Assembly: GCA_019246625.1 (NCBI GenBank)
Contig: JAFAQB010000189.1
Location: 1 to 39,158, forward strand
Length of the DNA stretch: 39,158 nucleotides
Direction: 5' to 3'
DNA from: Nitrososphaeraceae archaeon
Lineage (GTDB): Archaea > Thermoproteota > Nitrososphaeria > Nitrososphaerales > Nitrososphaeraceae
The notes under the pieces are model-generated. The model did no database searches and was not told the DNA's origin. It was given only the letters and a program-made list of their open reading frames with translations. Each line of letters begins with the position of its first letter. Position 1 is the stretch's first letter. The translations under genes were made by a program, and so were the position numbers. This document shows positions 1-8,466 of this stretch, in pieces.

Positions 1-1
1 C

Positions 2-142
2 TACAAACATACTCTCGGCGGCGCAGGTGCGGGCAGCCTCGGTGGCGGCAGCCTCGGTGGCGGCAGCCTCGGTGGCGGCAGCCTCGGTGGCGGCAGCCTC
101 GGTGGCGGCAGCCTCGGTGGCGGAACCTCTCCTAGCGGCTAA
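2..142 (+). CDS. C-terminal end of a repeat protein (5' truncated by window edge)
   Basis: The frame starting at base 2 is open from the window edge to a TAA at 140-142. It encodes 46 residues dominated by the pentapeptide GGGSL (five perfect copies plus degenerate ones at each end), closing with TSPSG. The other two forward frames are also open across the repeat: one gives AAASV repeats and stays open to a TGA near 177-179, one gives PRWRQ repeats. The reverse strand reads as AATEA repeats. A repeat unit divisible by three favours coding, but the strand and frame are not proven. If GGGSL is right, this is a flexible Gly/Ser tail. The segment is far richer in G+C than its surroundings. No function is assigned. 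Confidence 0.35.
   Translation, partial: YKHTLGGAGAGSLGGGSLGGGSLGGGSLGGGSLGGGSLGGGTSPSG
26..130. repeat. 15-bp GC-rich tandem repeat (minisatellite)
   Basis: The unit GGTGGCGGCAGCCTC occurs five times without a mismatch from 41 to 115, with a degenerate copy before (26-40) and after (116-130). Identity between copies points to recent expansion by slippage or unequal exchange. The 15-bp period keeps the reading frame. Confidence 0.9.
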
Positions 143-202
143 AATAATTCCTTTTATTTTTTTAAAAACTGGTCCCTGATTAGGTAGAATATATTATTAT
201 TC

Positions 203-220
203 TTATTATTATAATAATAA
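203..220. repeat. Perfect 18-bp AT palindrome, possible terminator or hairpin
   Basis: Bases 203-220 read TTATTATTATAATAATAA, a perfect palindrome in a run of TTA/ATA triplets. A T-rich run at 154-164 lies just after the preceding reading frame and is a more typical archaeal terminator. The palindrome may be simple-sequence DNA rather than a regulatory site. Confidence 0.4.
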
Positions 221-391
221 TACTGCGAGCATCGAAAATTTTTACCTTACCTTCAAGATGATCATATGTATTACACAAAATCCTTGTCATATGACCAAAT
301 TACTTTGCTTTCCTTATATATTAAAAACTAGTACTCGTACAGAGTAAAAAATTTTTATATTCTCTTAATACCATATGATATACATACGAAC

Positions 392-886
392 GTGGTAAAC
401 TACTACACAATATTAGGTCTCGGTAAGGATGCTTCCCAGTCAGAAATAATCAAATCCTACCGATATTTAGCATTAAAATACCATCCTGACAGAAATAATA
501 ATTCTGAAGAAGCAAAGCAAAAATTTATACAGATCGTTGAAGCGTACCAAGTTCTTTCTAATGAACAATCAAGAAAAGAGTACGATATAACAACCCATTA
601 TGGGTCCGCATTACATAGGTGGCGCAATTGGCAGGTGCCAGGTTATGGGGATTTCGGCAGAGTTCACATTTATACTAGTAGAAGTCATCGACCAAAAACG
701 TCTAGTAACTCTAGTACGAGCAGCGGCAACAACAACAACAACAACAACAACAACATTAAAAGCAATAATTCTATGGGATATATCAGTAAGAATGCAGGTA
801 CCAGGATAAGAAAGGCGCGCATGGTTATATTTAGCTCACTTGCATCTGCTGTCCGTTCTGTTACTCTTCCAGACACTGAAAAATGA
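392..886 (+). CDS. J-domain (DnaJ-like) protein with asparagine-rich tail
   Basis: The 164-residue product starts with GTG. Residues 4 to about 66 form a J domain with the HPD tripeptide at 31-33, the element that stimulates the ATPase of Hsp70/DnaK. The rest lacks the Gly/Phe region, the zinc-binding CxxCxGxG repeats and the C-terminal substrate-binding domains of full DnaJ, so this is a stand-alone J protein, probably a cytosolic co-chaperone with a specialised client. A Ser/Asn stretch follows, including nine consecutive Asn encoded by a CAA repeat (727-754), then a basic tail. A TATA-like element at 354-361 lies about 34 bases before the start, giving a very short leader. No dnaK or grpE lies in the window. 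Function by family is firm; the client is unknown. Confidence 0.88.
   Translation: MVNYYTILGLGKDASQSEIIKSYRYLALKYHPDRNNNSEEAKQKFIQIVEAYQVLSNEQSRKEYDITTHYGSALHRWRNWQVPGYGDFGRVHIYTSRSHRPKTSSNSSTSSGNNNNNNNNNIKSNNSMGYISKNAGTRIRKARMVIFSSLASAVRSVTLPDTEK
727..754 (+). repeat. CAA trinucleotide microsatellite inside the J-domain gene
   Basis: An uninterrupted CAA/AAC run encodes nine Asn in a row in the linker of the J-domain protein. Such slippage-prone runs vary in length between strains. Antisense frames over it give meaningless leucine-rich peptides. Confidence 0.9.
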
Positions 887-1183
887 GCATTTTTAACAAA
901 ATCGTTTCAATATGATTTGGTTATCGTTCTGAGGAAACATCAGAAACAGCTCAGAGCTAGAATTTGAACATCATTGCTATTTCTGTATTGTGACAGTATA
1001 TGTTTATAGATAGTACTTGCAGATAAAGGTTAATATTCTATTAGCGTGGTTGATGTGACATTAAAATCTGATAGTTTAAATGTGACTCCAAAACTTAATG
1101 CCTAATGAATCTATCGTATAACGTACCCCATGTTGTAACAAAAGCATATTAATGATTGGTAAGATATTAGATGTCATACTATA

Positions 1184-1537
1184 ATGACAAAAGACTGTCA
1201 GATATGTGGATCAAGGTTTGGCGATCTTATTTGCACTTATTGCACAAAATCAATATGTTCATCATGTCTAGTTCAGGAGAAGAATAGATGTATTAAATGT
1301 GATAGGATGAAAAAGCCGCCGTACAAATTCCTTAAGCGAAACTTTCCCTTCATATTATTGTTTGTTGCTTTTTGGTTTTTTACAGCCGGCGTATATCCAT
1401 TCCCATACTTTATTGCTATAGGCAAATCGTTGGATCCGGCAATTATGCAACCAATTCTAATTGCAAGTGGATTAATGGCCATCCCGTTCACCTTCTTGCT
1501 TGTTGCTTGGAAGAAAAGACCTCCTACTAGCAGATGA
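1184..1537 (+). CDS. Membrane protein with N-terminal eight-cysteine RING-like zinc module
   Basis: The 117-residue product has eight cysteines in four CxxC pairs at 5/8, 17/20, 25/28 and 36/39. The spacing (8, 4 and 7 residues between pairs) allows two bound zinc ions, in either a cross-brace (RING or B-box like) or two stacked ribbons. Two hydrophobic segments follow, about residues 50-77 and 88-108, and the protein ends in a short basic tail, so it is probably an inner-membrane protein with the zinc module in the cytoplasm. I see no enzyme motif. Zinc modules of this type bind proteins or nucleic acid; a ubiquitin-ligase role would be speculation because no ubiquitin-like gene is nearby. 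It appears to be a single gene. Confidence 0.75.
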   Translation: MTKDCQICGSRFGDLICTYCTKSICSSCLVQEKNRCIKCDRMKKPPYKFLKRNFPFILLFVAFWFFTAGVYPFPYFIAIGKSLDPAIMQPILIASGLMAIPFTFLLVAWKKRPPTSR

Positions 1538-1899
1538 TACAATGTATGATGATGTTGATGACTTGATACCGCTGAATCCCTGTGTGATCATGTTACTGAT
1601 TAGTGTGTATACATAGGAATAAACCATGACCATAAATTACCGTTTCTCTTGCAACAATAAAGTTAGATGTCGTTATAATAATAATAGAAATTTGACTGAT
1701 AATCACCAATATCTCAAAAACAGAAAGGATGAACCCTCCATGAAATTAAGCACAATGATAAAATTGGTTTTTGGTATCAGACTACAAGGCATGAGCCTGA
1801 TGCAGTCTACAATATGACTTATATCATATAATGTTACCGGTTTCACCAGATCTCTAGTGGATCTTAAAGAAAAGAAAAAGAACTAGGGGTTATCTTTAG
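1538..1899. other. Gene-poor stretch with an unconvincing 63-codon frame
   Basis: A + frame at 1626-1817 could give 63 residues, but its second half looks unlike protein. The frame next to it, from about 1733 to a TAA at 1827, reads more naturally and includes KIGFWYQTTRHEPD. Together they could be a small gene with one frameshift near 1738. I do not call a gene. TTT-rich DNA on the minus strand after 1900 may help terminate the ferritin transcript. Confidence 0.3.
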
Positions 1900-2493
1900 T
1901 CAAAGGTGTATTAAACTGCCCTGTTCCCCGGTATGTGGAGATTGGCCAACAAACTTTCTTCTAAAGTGACCTGAGGGTCTCTTTGAGAGAAGCTCTATAA
2001 ACCAGGCTTCGTGCTCAACCTCTTCTTGCATAATCTTTTGAGCAATATCATAAGTCCTTGGATCCTTACCAGCTGTCATGTCGCAAACCTCTCCCCACGA
2101 TCTAATTGCACATTGTTCTGCTTCCAATAAAACCTTCAATATTGAATTGATATCTTCCCAATTGTCTGGCAAATATGCATCAGGACATCCAGCCTGGTCT
2201 GCAAATTTTCTTATGTCTCTTGGTAAATTACCCCCAAGTTCATATAATCTAGGAACCATTGCTTCAAAATGATTTCTATCTTCAATACGTGCGTCCTCCA
2301 CTATCTCCTTTATTCCTTCACCTTCAAGTCCAGTACAGTGCATTCGTAGGATCGTATAATAGTAATATGTGGTGAATTCTGCACCAACTCCTTTTGTAAT
2401 TAAATCTTTTAGCCTTTCTATATTAACTCCATTCTTTTCTAGAACTTCTAAGGCGACAATTTTTGGTACAGCTCCCTTTTTTGTCTCAGACAT
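1900..2493 (-). CDS. Dps-like (DPSL) ferritin-family protein
   Basis: The 197-residue protein belongs to the archaeal Dps-like ferritin family, which oxidises and stores iron with peroxide and protects DNA and proteins from oxidative stress. A four-helix bundle is expected. Candidate diiron ligands are E39 (in [10 protein letters not shown]), E71 and H75 (IEDRNHF), E125 (LLEAEQ), and E158/H161 (EEVEHEAWF). Four cysteines (53, 103, 128, 137) fit the thiol pair reported near the DPSL active site. The ATG at 2493 is preferred over one five codons upstream (2508), because a TATA-like element at about 2519-2528 lies near -30 of 2493 but too close to 2508. It has its own promoter and no operon partner. 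Family call is strong; substrates are inferred. Confidence 0.9.
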   Translation of the reverse strand: MSETKKGAVPKIVALEVLEKNGVNIERLKDLITKGVGAEFTTYYYYTILRMHCTGLEGEGIKEIVEDARIEDRNHFEAMVPRLYELGGNLPRDIRKFADQAGCPDAYLPDNWEDINSILKVLLEAEQCAIRSWGEVCDMTAGKDPRTYDIAQKIMQEEVEHEAWFIELLSKRPSGHFRRKFVGQSPHTGEQGSLIHL

Positions 2494-2789
2494 TATCCTA
2501 TTGATCAATAACGATTATTATTAAAGTCTTGCTTTTTTAGCCAGAGGGCATATTATGTGGGATAAGTTGGAAAAAGTGCACATGAGGGTAAATAAGGTAT
2601 GGCTCGAAAGGGAAGTAAAAATATGACGATACTAGGTGCATGAAAAACTCACTTTATAGATTAAAAGCATCAAAATTATAGGATGTTTCATACCTCTGCT
2701 TTTAAACATTTTGTGTCAAAATTAGCAAAATGGTTGGACTCGCAAATTTAAAAATATTTGATCTGATATCTTAAGGAAGAAGAAGAACG

Positions 2790-3114
2790 TATTTGATATG
2801 AGGAGAAAGCATGGGCAAAACTACCAGATTATAATGTCCTGTTAAAAATGTACAATATTTCATCAAAATGAAGATTTTAAGAAAGCGGTAAATTACAACT
2901 TTTATAACAAGCTTCTTTATTACAAGAATATCTAAAGGAGCACCTAACAACCTGACAAATCATTTGTTGAAAAAAGAGCTAAATCAAAAACAAAAAACGA
3001 ATATAACAGTATCGAAGAAAAGAATATAATGAATACTAATAAGATTATTAGTTCTAACAATATTGATATTGATAATGAAGTAGAAAGAATGAATATGCTA
3101 AGCCTTCATTAATA
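2790..3114 (+). pseudogene. Decayed lysine-rich coding remnant
   Basis: One frame from about 2849 to a TAA at 3112-3114 reads as lysine/asparagine-rich protein, with fragments such as NEDFKKAVNYNFYNK and KSFVEKRAKSKTKNE, interrupted by two stops near 2934 and 2946. A neighbouring frame just upstream gives EKAWAKLPDYNVLLKMYN. Together these look like one gene with a frameshift and two nonsense changes. The region is very A-rich, so chance open frames are likely and the call is tentative. I do not recognise the family. Confidence 0.3.
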
Positions 3115-3197
3115 GAAAAGGAATAAAAAGAATATCTTAAACCTTTAAACATTTCTAGGTGCTTTGTTATTATTCAATGTAGAGAGACTAGTAAATC

Positions 3198-3317
3198 ATG
3201 GACTTTTCACCGTCTAACTTATCTGTTGTAGACCTCGGAAATGAAGTTTCTCAACTATCAGCAAAGTTGGTCGTGTTTAGATCAAGTGCATATGAAAATC
3301 TTGTATACTTTGATTAG
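3198..3317 (+). CDS. Possible 39-residue ORF or gene fragment
   Basis: An ATG at 3198 opens 39 codons to a TAG, including LSVVDLGNEVSQLSAKLVV, a composition typical of translated protein. No clear promoter stands at -26. Nearby, bases 3453-3471 form a 7-bp stem with a 5-base loop (ACTTCAA / TTGAAGT). The rest of 3120-3630 shows nothing else I can support. Confidence 0.2.
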   Translation: MDFSPSNLSVVDLGNEVSQLSAKLVVFRSSAYENLVYFD

Positions 3318-3630
3318 ATGCGGGCTCTTTAGGATTTGATTGCATACTATCAAATATACAGAACGTGATTTACATGTTGGATATCATCTCGTCAATATGC
3401 ATTAATATATCATATTTTGATTAAAAAAGCAAATTATGTCAATATTAAAGCATACTTCAAGTGCATTGAAGTATCCTGTCTTCAAAGATTGGACATTCTG
3501 ACTGTTATTCTGACGATGTCCGACTCCTTTAACAAAGGAACCCATACGGTATAAAGTTGGTCGTGGTAGCTGTTGTTGTTTGCCATGCTAATGCCATAAT
3601 TGAGCGAATCAAATATAATCATAAATTGCA

Positions 3631-4008
3631 TTATTTTGTGTTTAACAATTCCGTATTTCTATTCGTTCGAACCCAACGTATTAATTCTCTATTAATGGCG
3701 TTATTACTAACATCTATTATGGGTAATATTACTTTTGAGGAGGTTTCAACAGATTGCTTGTAAATTGGCATATCGGCAAACGCAAACCAAGCATAATGGA
3801 TAATTCCGTTCATCTGAGCTTTGACGACGTCATCTGTTGAGGGAAGACCGGTACTCATGAAAATTATTCCATCACACCATTTCACAGCGGGTGATATGTT
3901 GCCTGGAGGGATATTGTCAGTCATTAATTTGATAAAATCAGAAAATTGATATTCTGCCATCTCATAAATTTTGATTTCTTGTATTGGCGAATAGACAATT
4001 CTCACCAT
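3631..4008 (-). CDS. Hypothetical protein, 125 residues
   Basis: The frame is intact, starts with ATG, and has a balanced composition with no signal peptide or membrane segment. Notable local features are the acidic stretch KLMTDNIPPGN near residues 28-38, a WCDGIIFMSTG segment near 44-54 and an Arg/Asn-rich C-terminus ending RTNRNTELLNTK. The middle alternates hydrophobic and polar residues as in an alpha/beta fold. I do not recognise the family. It is convergent with nothing and lies alone upstream of the TFB gene's 3' end on the same strand. A 68-codon frame on the opposite strand is judged a shadow. Confidence 0.55.
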   Translation of the reverse strand: MVRIVYSPIQEIKIYEMAEYQFSDFIKLMTDNIPPGNISPAVKWCDGIIFMSTGLPSTDDVVKAQMNGIIHYAWFAFADMPIYKQSVETSSKVILPIIDVSNNAINRELIRWVRTNRNTELLNTK

Positions 4009-4200
4009 AGGACTGCAAATCAGTTATGAGATATATAATTTATCAGCTATAGACTCAAAATGCGAGCCACCAATTAAACAAGGGCTTAAAGGTCCGGGTT
4101 ATTTTGGGATGATAAAACTTGTTGCATTTTAAGTTCTTGACGTTTGATGCGCATTATGGAGACCTTTATTAATCACTAAAAATTGTAATCAATTCTTACT

Positions 4201-5118
4201 CTAGTTCAAAAGTTTTAGTTTATCTCTTAAATCCCTCGATCTATTTCTTAGCGTTACTTCCGTTACTGCTGCGGCCTCCGCTATATCTATCTGGGTCGTA
4301 TAATCCCTTGTCATATGGCTAGCTAGATAAAGCACTGATGCTGCTAATCCCATAGGATCCTTGCCTGCGGATAGTTCTCTTTTGGTTACTTCATACATAA
4401 TATTAATTGCTTGTCGCTTTGTAGTCTCCCTTAATTCCGCTTTGTTTGCAATTCTGGCAATAGCTTTCATCGGATCAATTATTGGAACTTTAAGGTCTAG
4501 TTCAAAAACCAACAGCCTATAAGTGCGAGAAAGGTCTTTGGGTCTAACATCTGCTGCCATCGCTATATCTTTTAGAGTTCTTGAGATTCCCATTTCTCTA
4601 CACACAATGTATGATGTGGCTGCAAGTACTGAGCGTATGGTTCTACCGCGTACCATTCCTCTTTCCTGAGCCTTTCTATAAATATAAGCGGCTTTTTCTA
4701 TTGCAGAATTTGGTAATGCAAGTTTATCTTTTAGCTTGTCAAGTTGGCTAAAAGCAGTCTTTAAGTTCCTGTCAGTAGGGGTGTGAATCTGTGTTCTATA
4801 ATCCCATGCCCTTAACCTTTCCATGGTAGTACGCATTGCTGCATCTAGCCTTCGTCCGCTTGCATCTTTATCCGCTTTCCCAATTAATGTCGCAAGTCCC
4901 ATATCATGTCTTGCAACAGATATCGGCATTCCTACTGCTCTATTATTATTATCGTTCCCTAACTTAGAAGAGCCCGAGGTCGTGACACCTTCAAGGCTTT
5001 GTTGGATTGTGTCTGAGACTACTTGACCACAACTACTGCAAACAATCTCTCCTGATTCCTGATCTGTAATTAGCATTGAATCATTAAAACAAATAGAACA
5101 AGTTAAAGAAGATGTCAT
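4201..5118 (-). CDS. tfb: Transcription initiation factor B (TFB, TFIIB-like)
   Basis: This 305-residue protein bridges TBP on the TATA box to RNA polymerase and sets the start site. The N-terminal zinc ribbon has C7, C10, C27 and C30. A B-reader/linker region follows, with VGMPIS and HDMGLATLIG at about 62-80, then two cyclin repeats (about 110-205 and 210-300). The linker holds a small Asn insertion (GNDNNNR). The frame is open to an ATG at 5178, but the ATG at 5118 is preferred: the zinc ribbon begins right after it, and a TATA element (CGTTTAAATAG on the minus strand, 5148-5157) lies about 34 bases upstream. Thaumarchaea commonly carry several TFB copies, so this may be one of a set. Recognition of the family is very firm. 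Confidence 0.95.
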   Translation of the reverse strand: MTSSLTCSICFNDSMLITDQESGEIVCSSCGQVVSDTIQQSLEGVTTSGSSKLGNDNNNRAVGMPISVARHDMGLATLIGKADKDASGRRLDAAMRTTMERLRAWDYRTQIHTPTDRNLKTAFSQLDKLKDKLALPNSAIEKAAYIYRKAQERGMVRGRTIRSVLAATSYIVCREMGISRTLKDIAMAADVRPKDLSRTYRLLVFELDLKVPIIDPMKAIARIANKAELRETTKRQAINIMYEVTKRELSAGKDPMGLAASVLYLASHMTRDYTTQIDIAEAAAVTEVTLRNRSRDLRDKLKLLN

Positions 5119-5289
5119 ATTAGGGATTAAGTTTTTTGAAGAATATCTATTTAAACGTATAACTAGGCTCTTAAGCAAATTTCATAGTATGACCTAAAGC
5201 TGAGAATACCTAATAGGTTCATTGTGATGAATATTATGAAGCGCCTTAGGATAAATCATCCATACATAATAGCATATGTCTTTACTTAT

Positions 5290-5880
5290 ATTTTAACTCA
5301 AGAAGTTATAGGTTTGCGAGCAAATCCTTAGAGCCAATTATAAAAGAACATTTATGTATTAATTTATTTGGAAAGCGATACGGAAATATTCAATAATATT
5401 ATTATCAGATAGATTTGTAATAATAATAGGAAAGCGAAAGGTCCAGAAGATATTTGTTGATGATGAAACGCTGCTTAAGATAAATGGACAAGATTTTTGT
5501 TGGTTATGGTTATTAGCTTACGAACCAAATTTGCATGTATGTTTGCTATTCCATTTGTCAACAAGAGAAAGAACTATCTTTGTCTGCTATCAGTTTTTCA
5601 AACAGATACGAACAAAATTTGGAAATAAACCAATCTTTACTACTGATGGAGCTCATTGGTATAATAATGATGATTGCAGATGATGGTTAAGGCTCAAGCA
5701 TATTGTCTATAGAACTGAGCTAAAGAATATTATTGAGAGGTTCATTCATTTAGCATATCAAAGATAGAACTGAATGTTTTTTTGATGATCATAAATAACT
5801 TTCCATATAAAAGCTATGAATGTGATGATAGAAAACATATCTGCAATTGGTTGAGATGTGTATTTTATATCTACATATGA
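5290..5880 (+). pseudogene. Decayed IS6-like DDE transposase
   Basis: One frame (codons in phase with 5456) gives FVDDETLLKING, FTTDGAHWYNN and NIIERF, matching the three acidic regions of an IS6-type DDE transposase: D at 5462, D at 5645, E at 5735. In-frame stops occur (TGA at 5681, TAG at 5765). A shift near 5758 moves to the frame reading KDRTECFFDDH, another conserved block of these enzymes, and a second shift leads to HICNWLR near 5838. Upstream, FIWKAIRKYS near 5365 resembles the helix-turn-helix part. The gene is dead by several independent lesions. I did not find terminal inverted repeats by eye. It marks an old insertion between tfb and the zincin gene. Confidence 0.8.
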
Positions 5881-5958
5881 AAACAGACAGACTTAGATTC
5901 CTCAATTTTGTAATTGCGAATAGCTTAAGTTAGCAGAACCATAACTAGTAGTAAATCT

Positions 5959-6198
5959 CTAAAAATTTCCTGGATACTTTTTTAATTCATAGTTTACCTC
6001 AAACATTGTAAGAATGTCCTTCAAATTTTCGTCCCTAGCAAAGCTGCAAATTGTAATCCAACTCCTTCTTATTTTCGCTCGTATTTGACATAAAGACTCT
6101 GTTTCTGGTAACGTTGTTTCTACGTCAAATTTACATCTCAATTTTTCTTCTAATTTGCAAGCGAGCGCTCTAGGAGCCATTATTAGAATCTTTTGCAT
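5959..6198 (-). CDS. Small hypothetical protein, 79 residues
   Basis: An intact frame with ATG start. Composition is protein-like and mixed, with two central cysteines (C14, C22) and others at 37 and 51, though not in zinc-finger spacing. The C-terminal half (LKDILTMFEVNYELKKYPGNF in outline) looks like helix plus strand. A TATA-like CTATATAGAG on the minus strand at about 6223-6232 lies roughly 30 bases before the ATG, which supports real expression as a leaderless or nearly leaderless mRNA. A hydrophobic 60-codon frame upstream (6234-6416) is not supported. I do not recognise the family. Confidence 0.45.
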   Translation of the reverse strand: MQKILIMAPRALACKLEEKLRCKFDVETTLPETESLCQIRAKIRRSWITICSFARDENLKDILTMFEVNYELKKYPGNF

Positions 6199-6471
6199 TT
6201 ATGGAATTGGTATGGTCATTTCTCTATATAGAGTTAAACTGGGATAGATAGACAGATAATTATTATTACACCTCTTTTCAGGAGTGGGCGAGGAAATATT
6301 ATCACTAATAAAATCTTGCGATATTCAGCATACAGACCAATAGATTTCAGCTCTTGCTGAAGAGTATGTCTTGCGCTATAGACTTTATTTGCTAACTTTA
6401 TTTTCTTCAATTGCATAAAAGTATCTTGGCTTTTGCAACAATGACTTTTTCGGTATAAAACTTAAACTCTA

Positions 6472-7080
6472 CTATACGTGGCAGTAAAGGGGAATATTAT
6501 GGTTTCTTCTCCACTCTCTTACTTTCCTAATGGCATACGCATCTGCATCTCTATTAGAGTATTGACCCCTCGATCCCCATACTGCCGTTGCGCCTTCTCC
6601 TCCTTGTTCTTGTTTTATTCTCCTCCTTCTACGGTGATCCATTTGCCACAAGTGTCTTAATTCATGTGCCATTACAAGGATGACTGCCTCTTCTCTTGAC
6701 AAAAGAAGACAGTTAATATAGCCTCCAGTGTTTTTCCTTTTCTTTAAGTCGGGTATATACTTTATAGCATACCACGTCTGGTACTTGCCTGTCCTCTTGC
6801 CCAACCTTTCAAAATATAGTCTTACAGGCCTCTGCGGCGTGTTGTCACTGTAAAAGGGGAACTTATTCTCATCTTTTGTAACTCTAACGATCACTTTGAG
6901 TGCTTCAATCTTAGTCCTTGTATGGACTGTTCTGTAGAACTTTCCGCAGAATATATTTTTATTTGAATTGGTCACCCTGATACTAAAGTCTGATCGCATG
7001 CCCGTGGGTTGAGTAAATTTTATTATTTCCCAAATCTTTTGGTCTGGTATGTCAGTAGTGTTCTTTAAAGTTACCGTCAT
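6472..7080 (-). CDS. Zincin-type metallopeptidase-like protein (HExxH)
   Basis: The 202-residue protein has the zinc-binding motif HELRH at residues 139-143 on a predicted helix (VILVMAHELRHLWQ), as in SprT-like and related small zincins. A later segment, NRDADAYAIRKVREWRR (about 176-192), is placed where a third ligand is expected; D178 or D180 could serve. The N-terminal 130 residues carry beta-rich sequence with no recognised domain. Between the two motifs lie a run of five Arg and a Gly-rich loop. No signal peptide or membrane span is visible, so it is probably cytosolic. It lies alone between small hypothetical genes. Proteolysis is inferred from the motif only; substrates, including DNA-protein crosslinks as for SprTN, are unknown. 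Confidence 0.7.
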   Translation of the reverse strand: MTVTLKNTTDIPDQKIWEIIKFTQPTGMRSDFSIRVTNSNKNIFCGKFYRTVHTRTKIEALKVIVRVTKDENKFPFYSDNTPQRPVRLYFERLGKRTGKYQTWYAIKYIPDLKKRKNTGGYINCLLLSREEAVILVMAHELRHLWQMDHRRRRRIKQEQGGEGATAVWGSRGQYSNRDADAYAIRKVREWRRNHNIPLYCHV

Positions 7081-7236
7081 TACTATTTTTTAGTGGTGTC
7101 TTTCAGTTTCTCTATTTATAAATTAGGCTGCAAGTAAGTGTAAATAAAATATTTATAATGTTTGTTGACCGAAAATGTTACTGATGATAAAAATTTGCCA
7201 GTCATATAGTTAAAAGCATTTTAGACTAAAAGCAAA

Positions 7237-8361
7237 TCATATTAGGTATTTAAGTTCGCTTGCAAGCTTATCAATATCATTCTCATTATTATAAAAATGT
7301 GGGGATACTCTAATACCATCTCCTCTTGCAGACACCATTATTCTCCTTCTTTCTAATTTTCTAACTATTTCTTGTGCATTTCTTTCCTTGAAGACAATTA
7401 TTCCAGATCTACCTTTCTCTTCCTCCAGTGGCGATATGATCTCAACCTTGAATTCTCTGAGCTTTTCAACTAGATGTTCAGTAAGGTATAGAATCCTCTT
7501 TTCGATCTGCTCTATGCCAATTTTTGTTATATATTCAATTGCAGATTTCAAAGATAATATATTGGAAAAGTGTGGCGAACCTAATTCAAACCTAGATGCT
7601 GTATTAGACATATTGATTTTCTTGTTGTCAAATATTTCTCTTTGTTTTTGCCCAAGTTGGCTATAAAATGGAGGCTTGAATCGCTCCAAATCTTCAAGGT
7701 ATTCTTTTTTTACATAGATGGCACCAATGCCAAAAGATGATAGAATCCATTTATGGCCATTTGAAGCCATAAAATCAATATTAAAGTCTCGGACATTAAA
7801 GTACAGGGCTCCAAGTGATTGGGTTGGATTTACTACTAGGTATAATCCTCTTTCGCTCGTTAATTCACTTAGATCTGCTAAATCCTGGCGCCAGCCCGTC
7901 GAATATTGCACATGGCTGACTACAACCGTTTTTGTATTTTGATTAATCGAATTTGCTATATCTTCTTTTAGTATCTTACCTTTTTTTGGGCGAACAAAAA
8001 TCATGTCCGCATCTCTATTGAGCCAAGGCAAAATAGATGAAGGGAATTCTAATTCGTTTGATATCACACTTCCCTTTGAACTGAGCATATGTGCTATGAT
8101 GTTCATGCCTTCACTCGTAGAATGAGTAAAGCCTACTTCATCTCTGTGTGCATGGATAAATTTTGCATAGATATCTCGTGTTTGCTCCATTTTTTCTGTC
8201 CAGACCTCCCAAAATGCACCTCCATGCTCTGACAATTCTTGGTAAAATTTTAAGCTCTCCTCGAGTACCTGCTTTGGTATTGGGGAGATTGCCGCGTTAG
8301 ATAAATACGTATACTTCTCTGTAACAGGAAAGTCATCTCTAATTCTATCCCATCTAGGCAT
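7237..8361 (-). CDS. Class V aminotransferase / cysteine desulfurase-like PLP enzyme
   Basis: The 374-residue protein is a fold type I PLP enzyme of the NifS/SufS/isopenicillin-epimerase group. K204 in SNGHKWI is the expected Schiff-base lysine. VVSHVQYSTG at 147-156 and FTHSTSEGMN at 78-87 match phosphate and cofactor-binding regions, and RVSPHFYNNENDID near the C-terminus is typical of the small domain. The motif that usually reads VDGAQS or VDAAQ, whose Asp contacts the pyridine nitrogen of PLP, reads VVNPTQSLG here, so Asn178 replaces that Asp. No catalytic-loop cysteine of a standard desulfurase is evident. It is divergent from rfcL across a 105-base gap. Substrate is unknown; a lyase or epimerase role is as likely as sulfur transfer. 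Confidence 0.85.
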   Translation of the reverse strand: MPRWDRIRDDFPVTEKYTYLSNAAISPIPKQVLEESLKFYQELSEHGGAFWEVWTEKMEQTRDIYAKFIHAHRDEVGFTHSTSEGMNIIAHMLSSKGSVISNELEFPSSILPWLNRDADMIFVRPKKGKILKEDIANSINQNTKTVVVSHVQYSTGWRQDLADLSELTSERGLYLVVNPTQSLGALYFNVRDFNIDFMASNGHKWILSSFGIGAIYVKKEYLEDLERFKPPFYSQLGQKQREIFDNKKINMSNTASRFELGSPHFSNILSLKSAIEYITKIGIEQIEKRILYLTEHLVEKLREFKVEIISPLEEEKGRSGIIVFKERNAQEIVRKLERRRIMVSARGDGIRVSPHFYNNENDIDKLASELKYLI

Positions 8362-8466
8362 AAAATTAACTTATTCTGTTAACAATAATAAAAAGTAATA
8401 ATCTTATCTTAAACTAAAGACGACCAGCTAGTAAAGGTCAATATAAAACTATATACAAGTAAAGTT

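Noticed and set aside
685-876. Leucine-rich frame antisense to the J-domain gene.
   Set aside because: It is the reverse reading of a CAA repeat; composition is not that of a real protein.
3263-3565. 13-base direct repeat AAAGTTGGTCGTG at 3263-3275 and 3553-3565.
   Set aside because: Short enough to be chance; no flanking structure.
3557-3763. 68-codon + frame.
   Set aside because: Opposite strand of the 125-residue gene with poor composition.
6234-6416. 60-codon minus frame with hydrophobic C-terminus.
   Set aside because: The second half is unlike real protein and no promoter is well placed.
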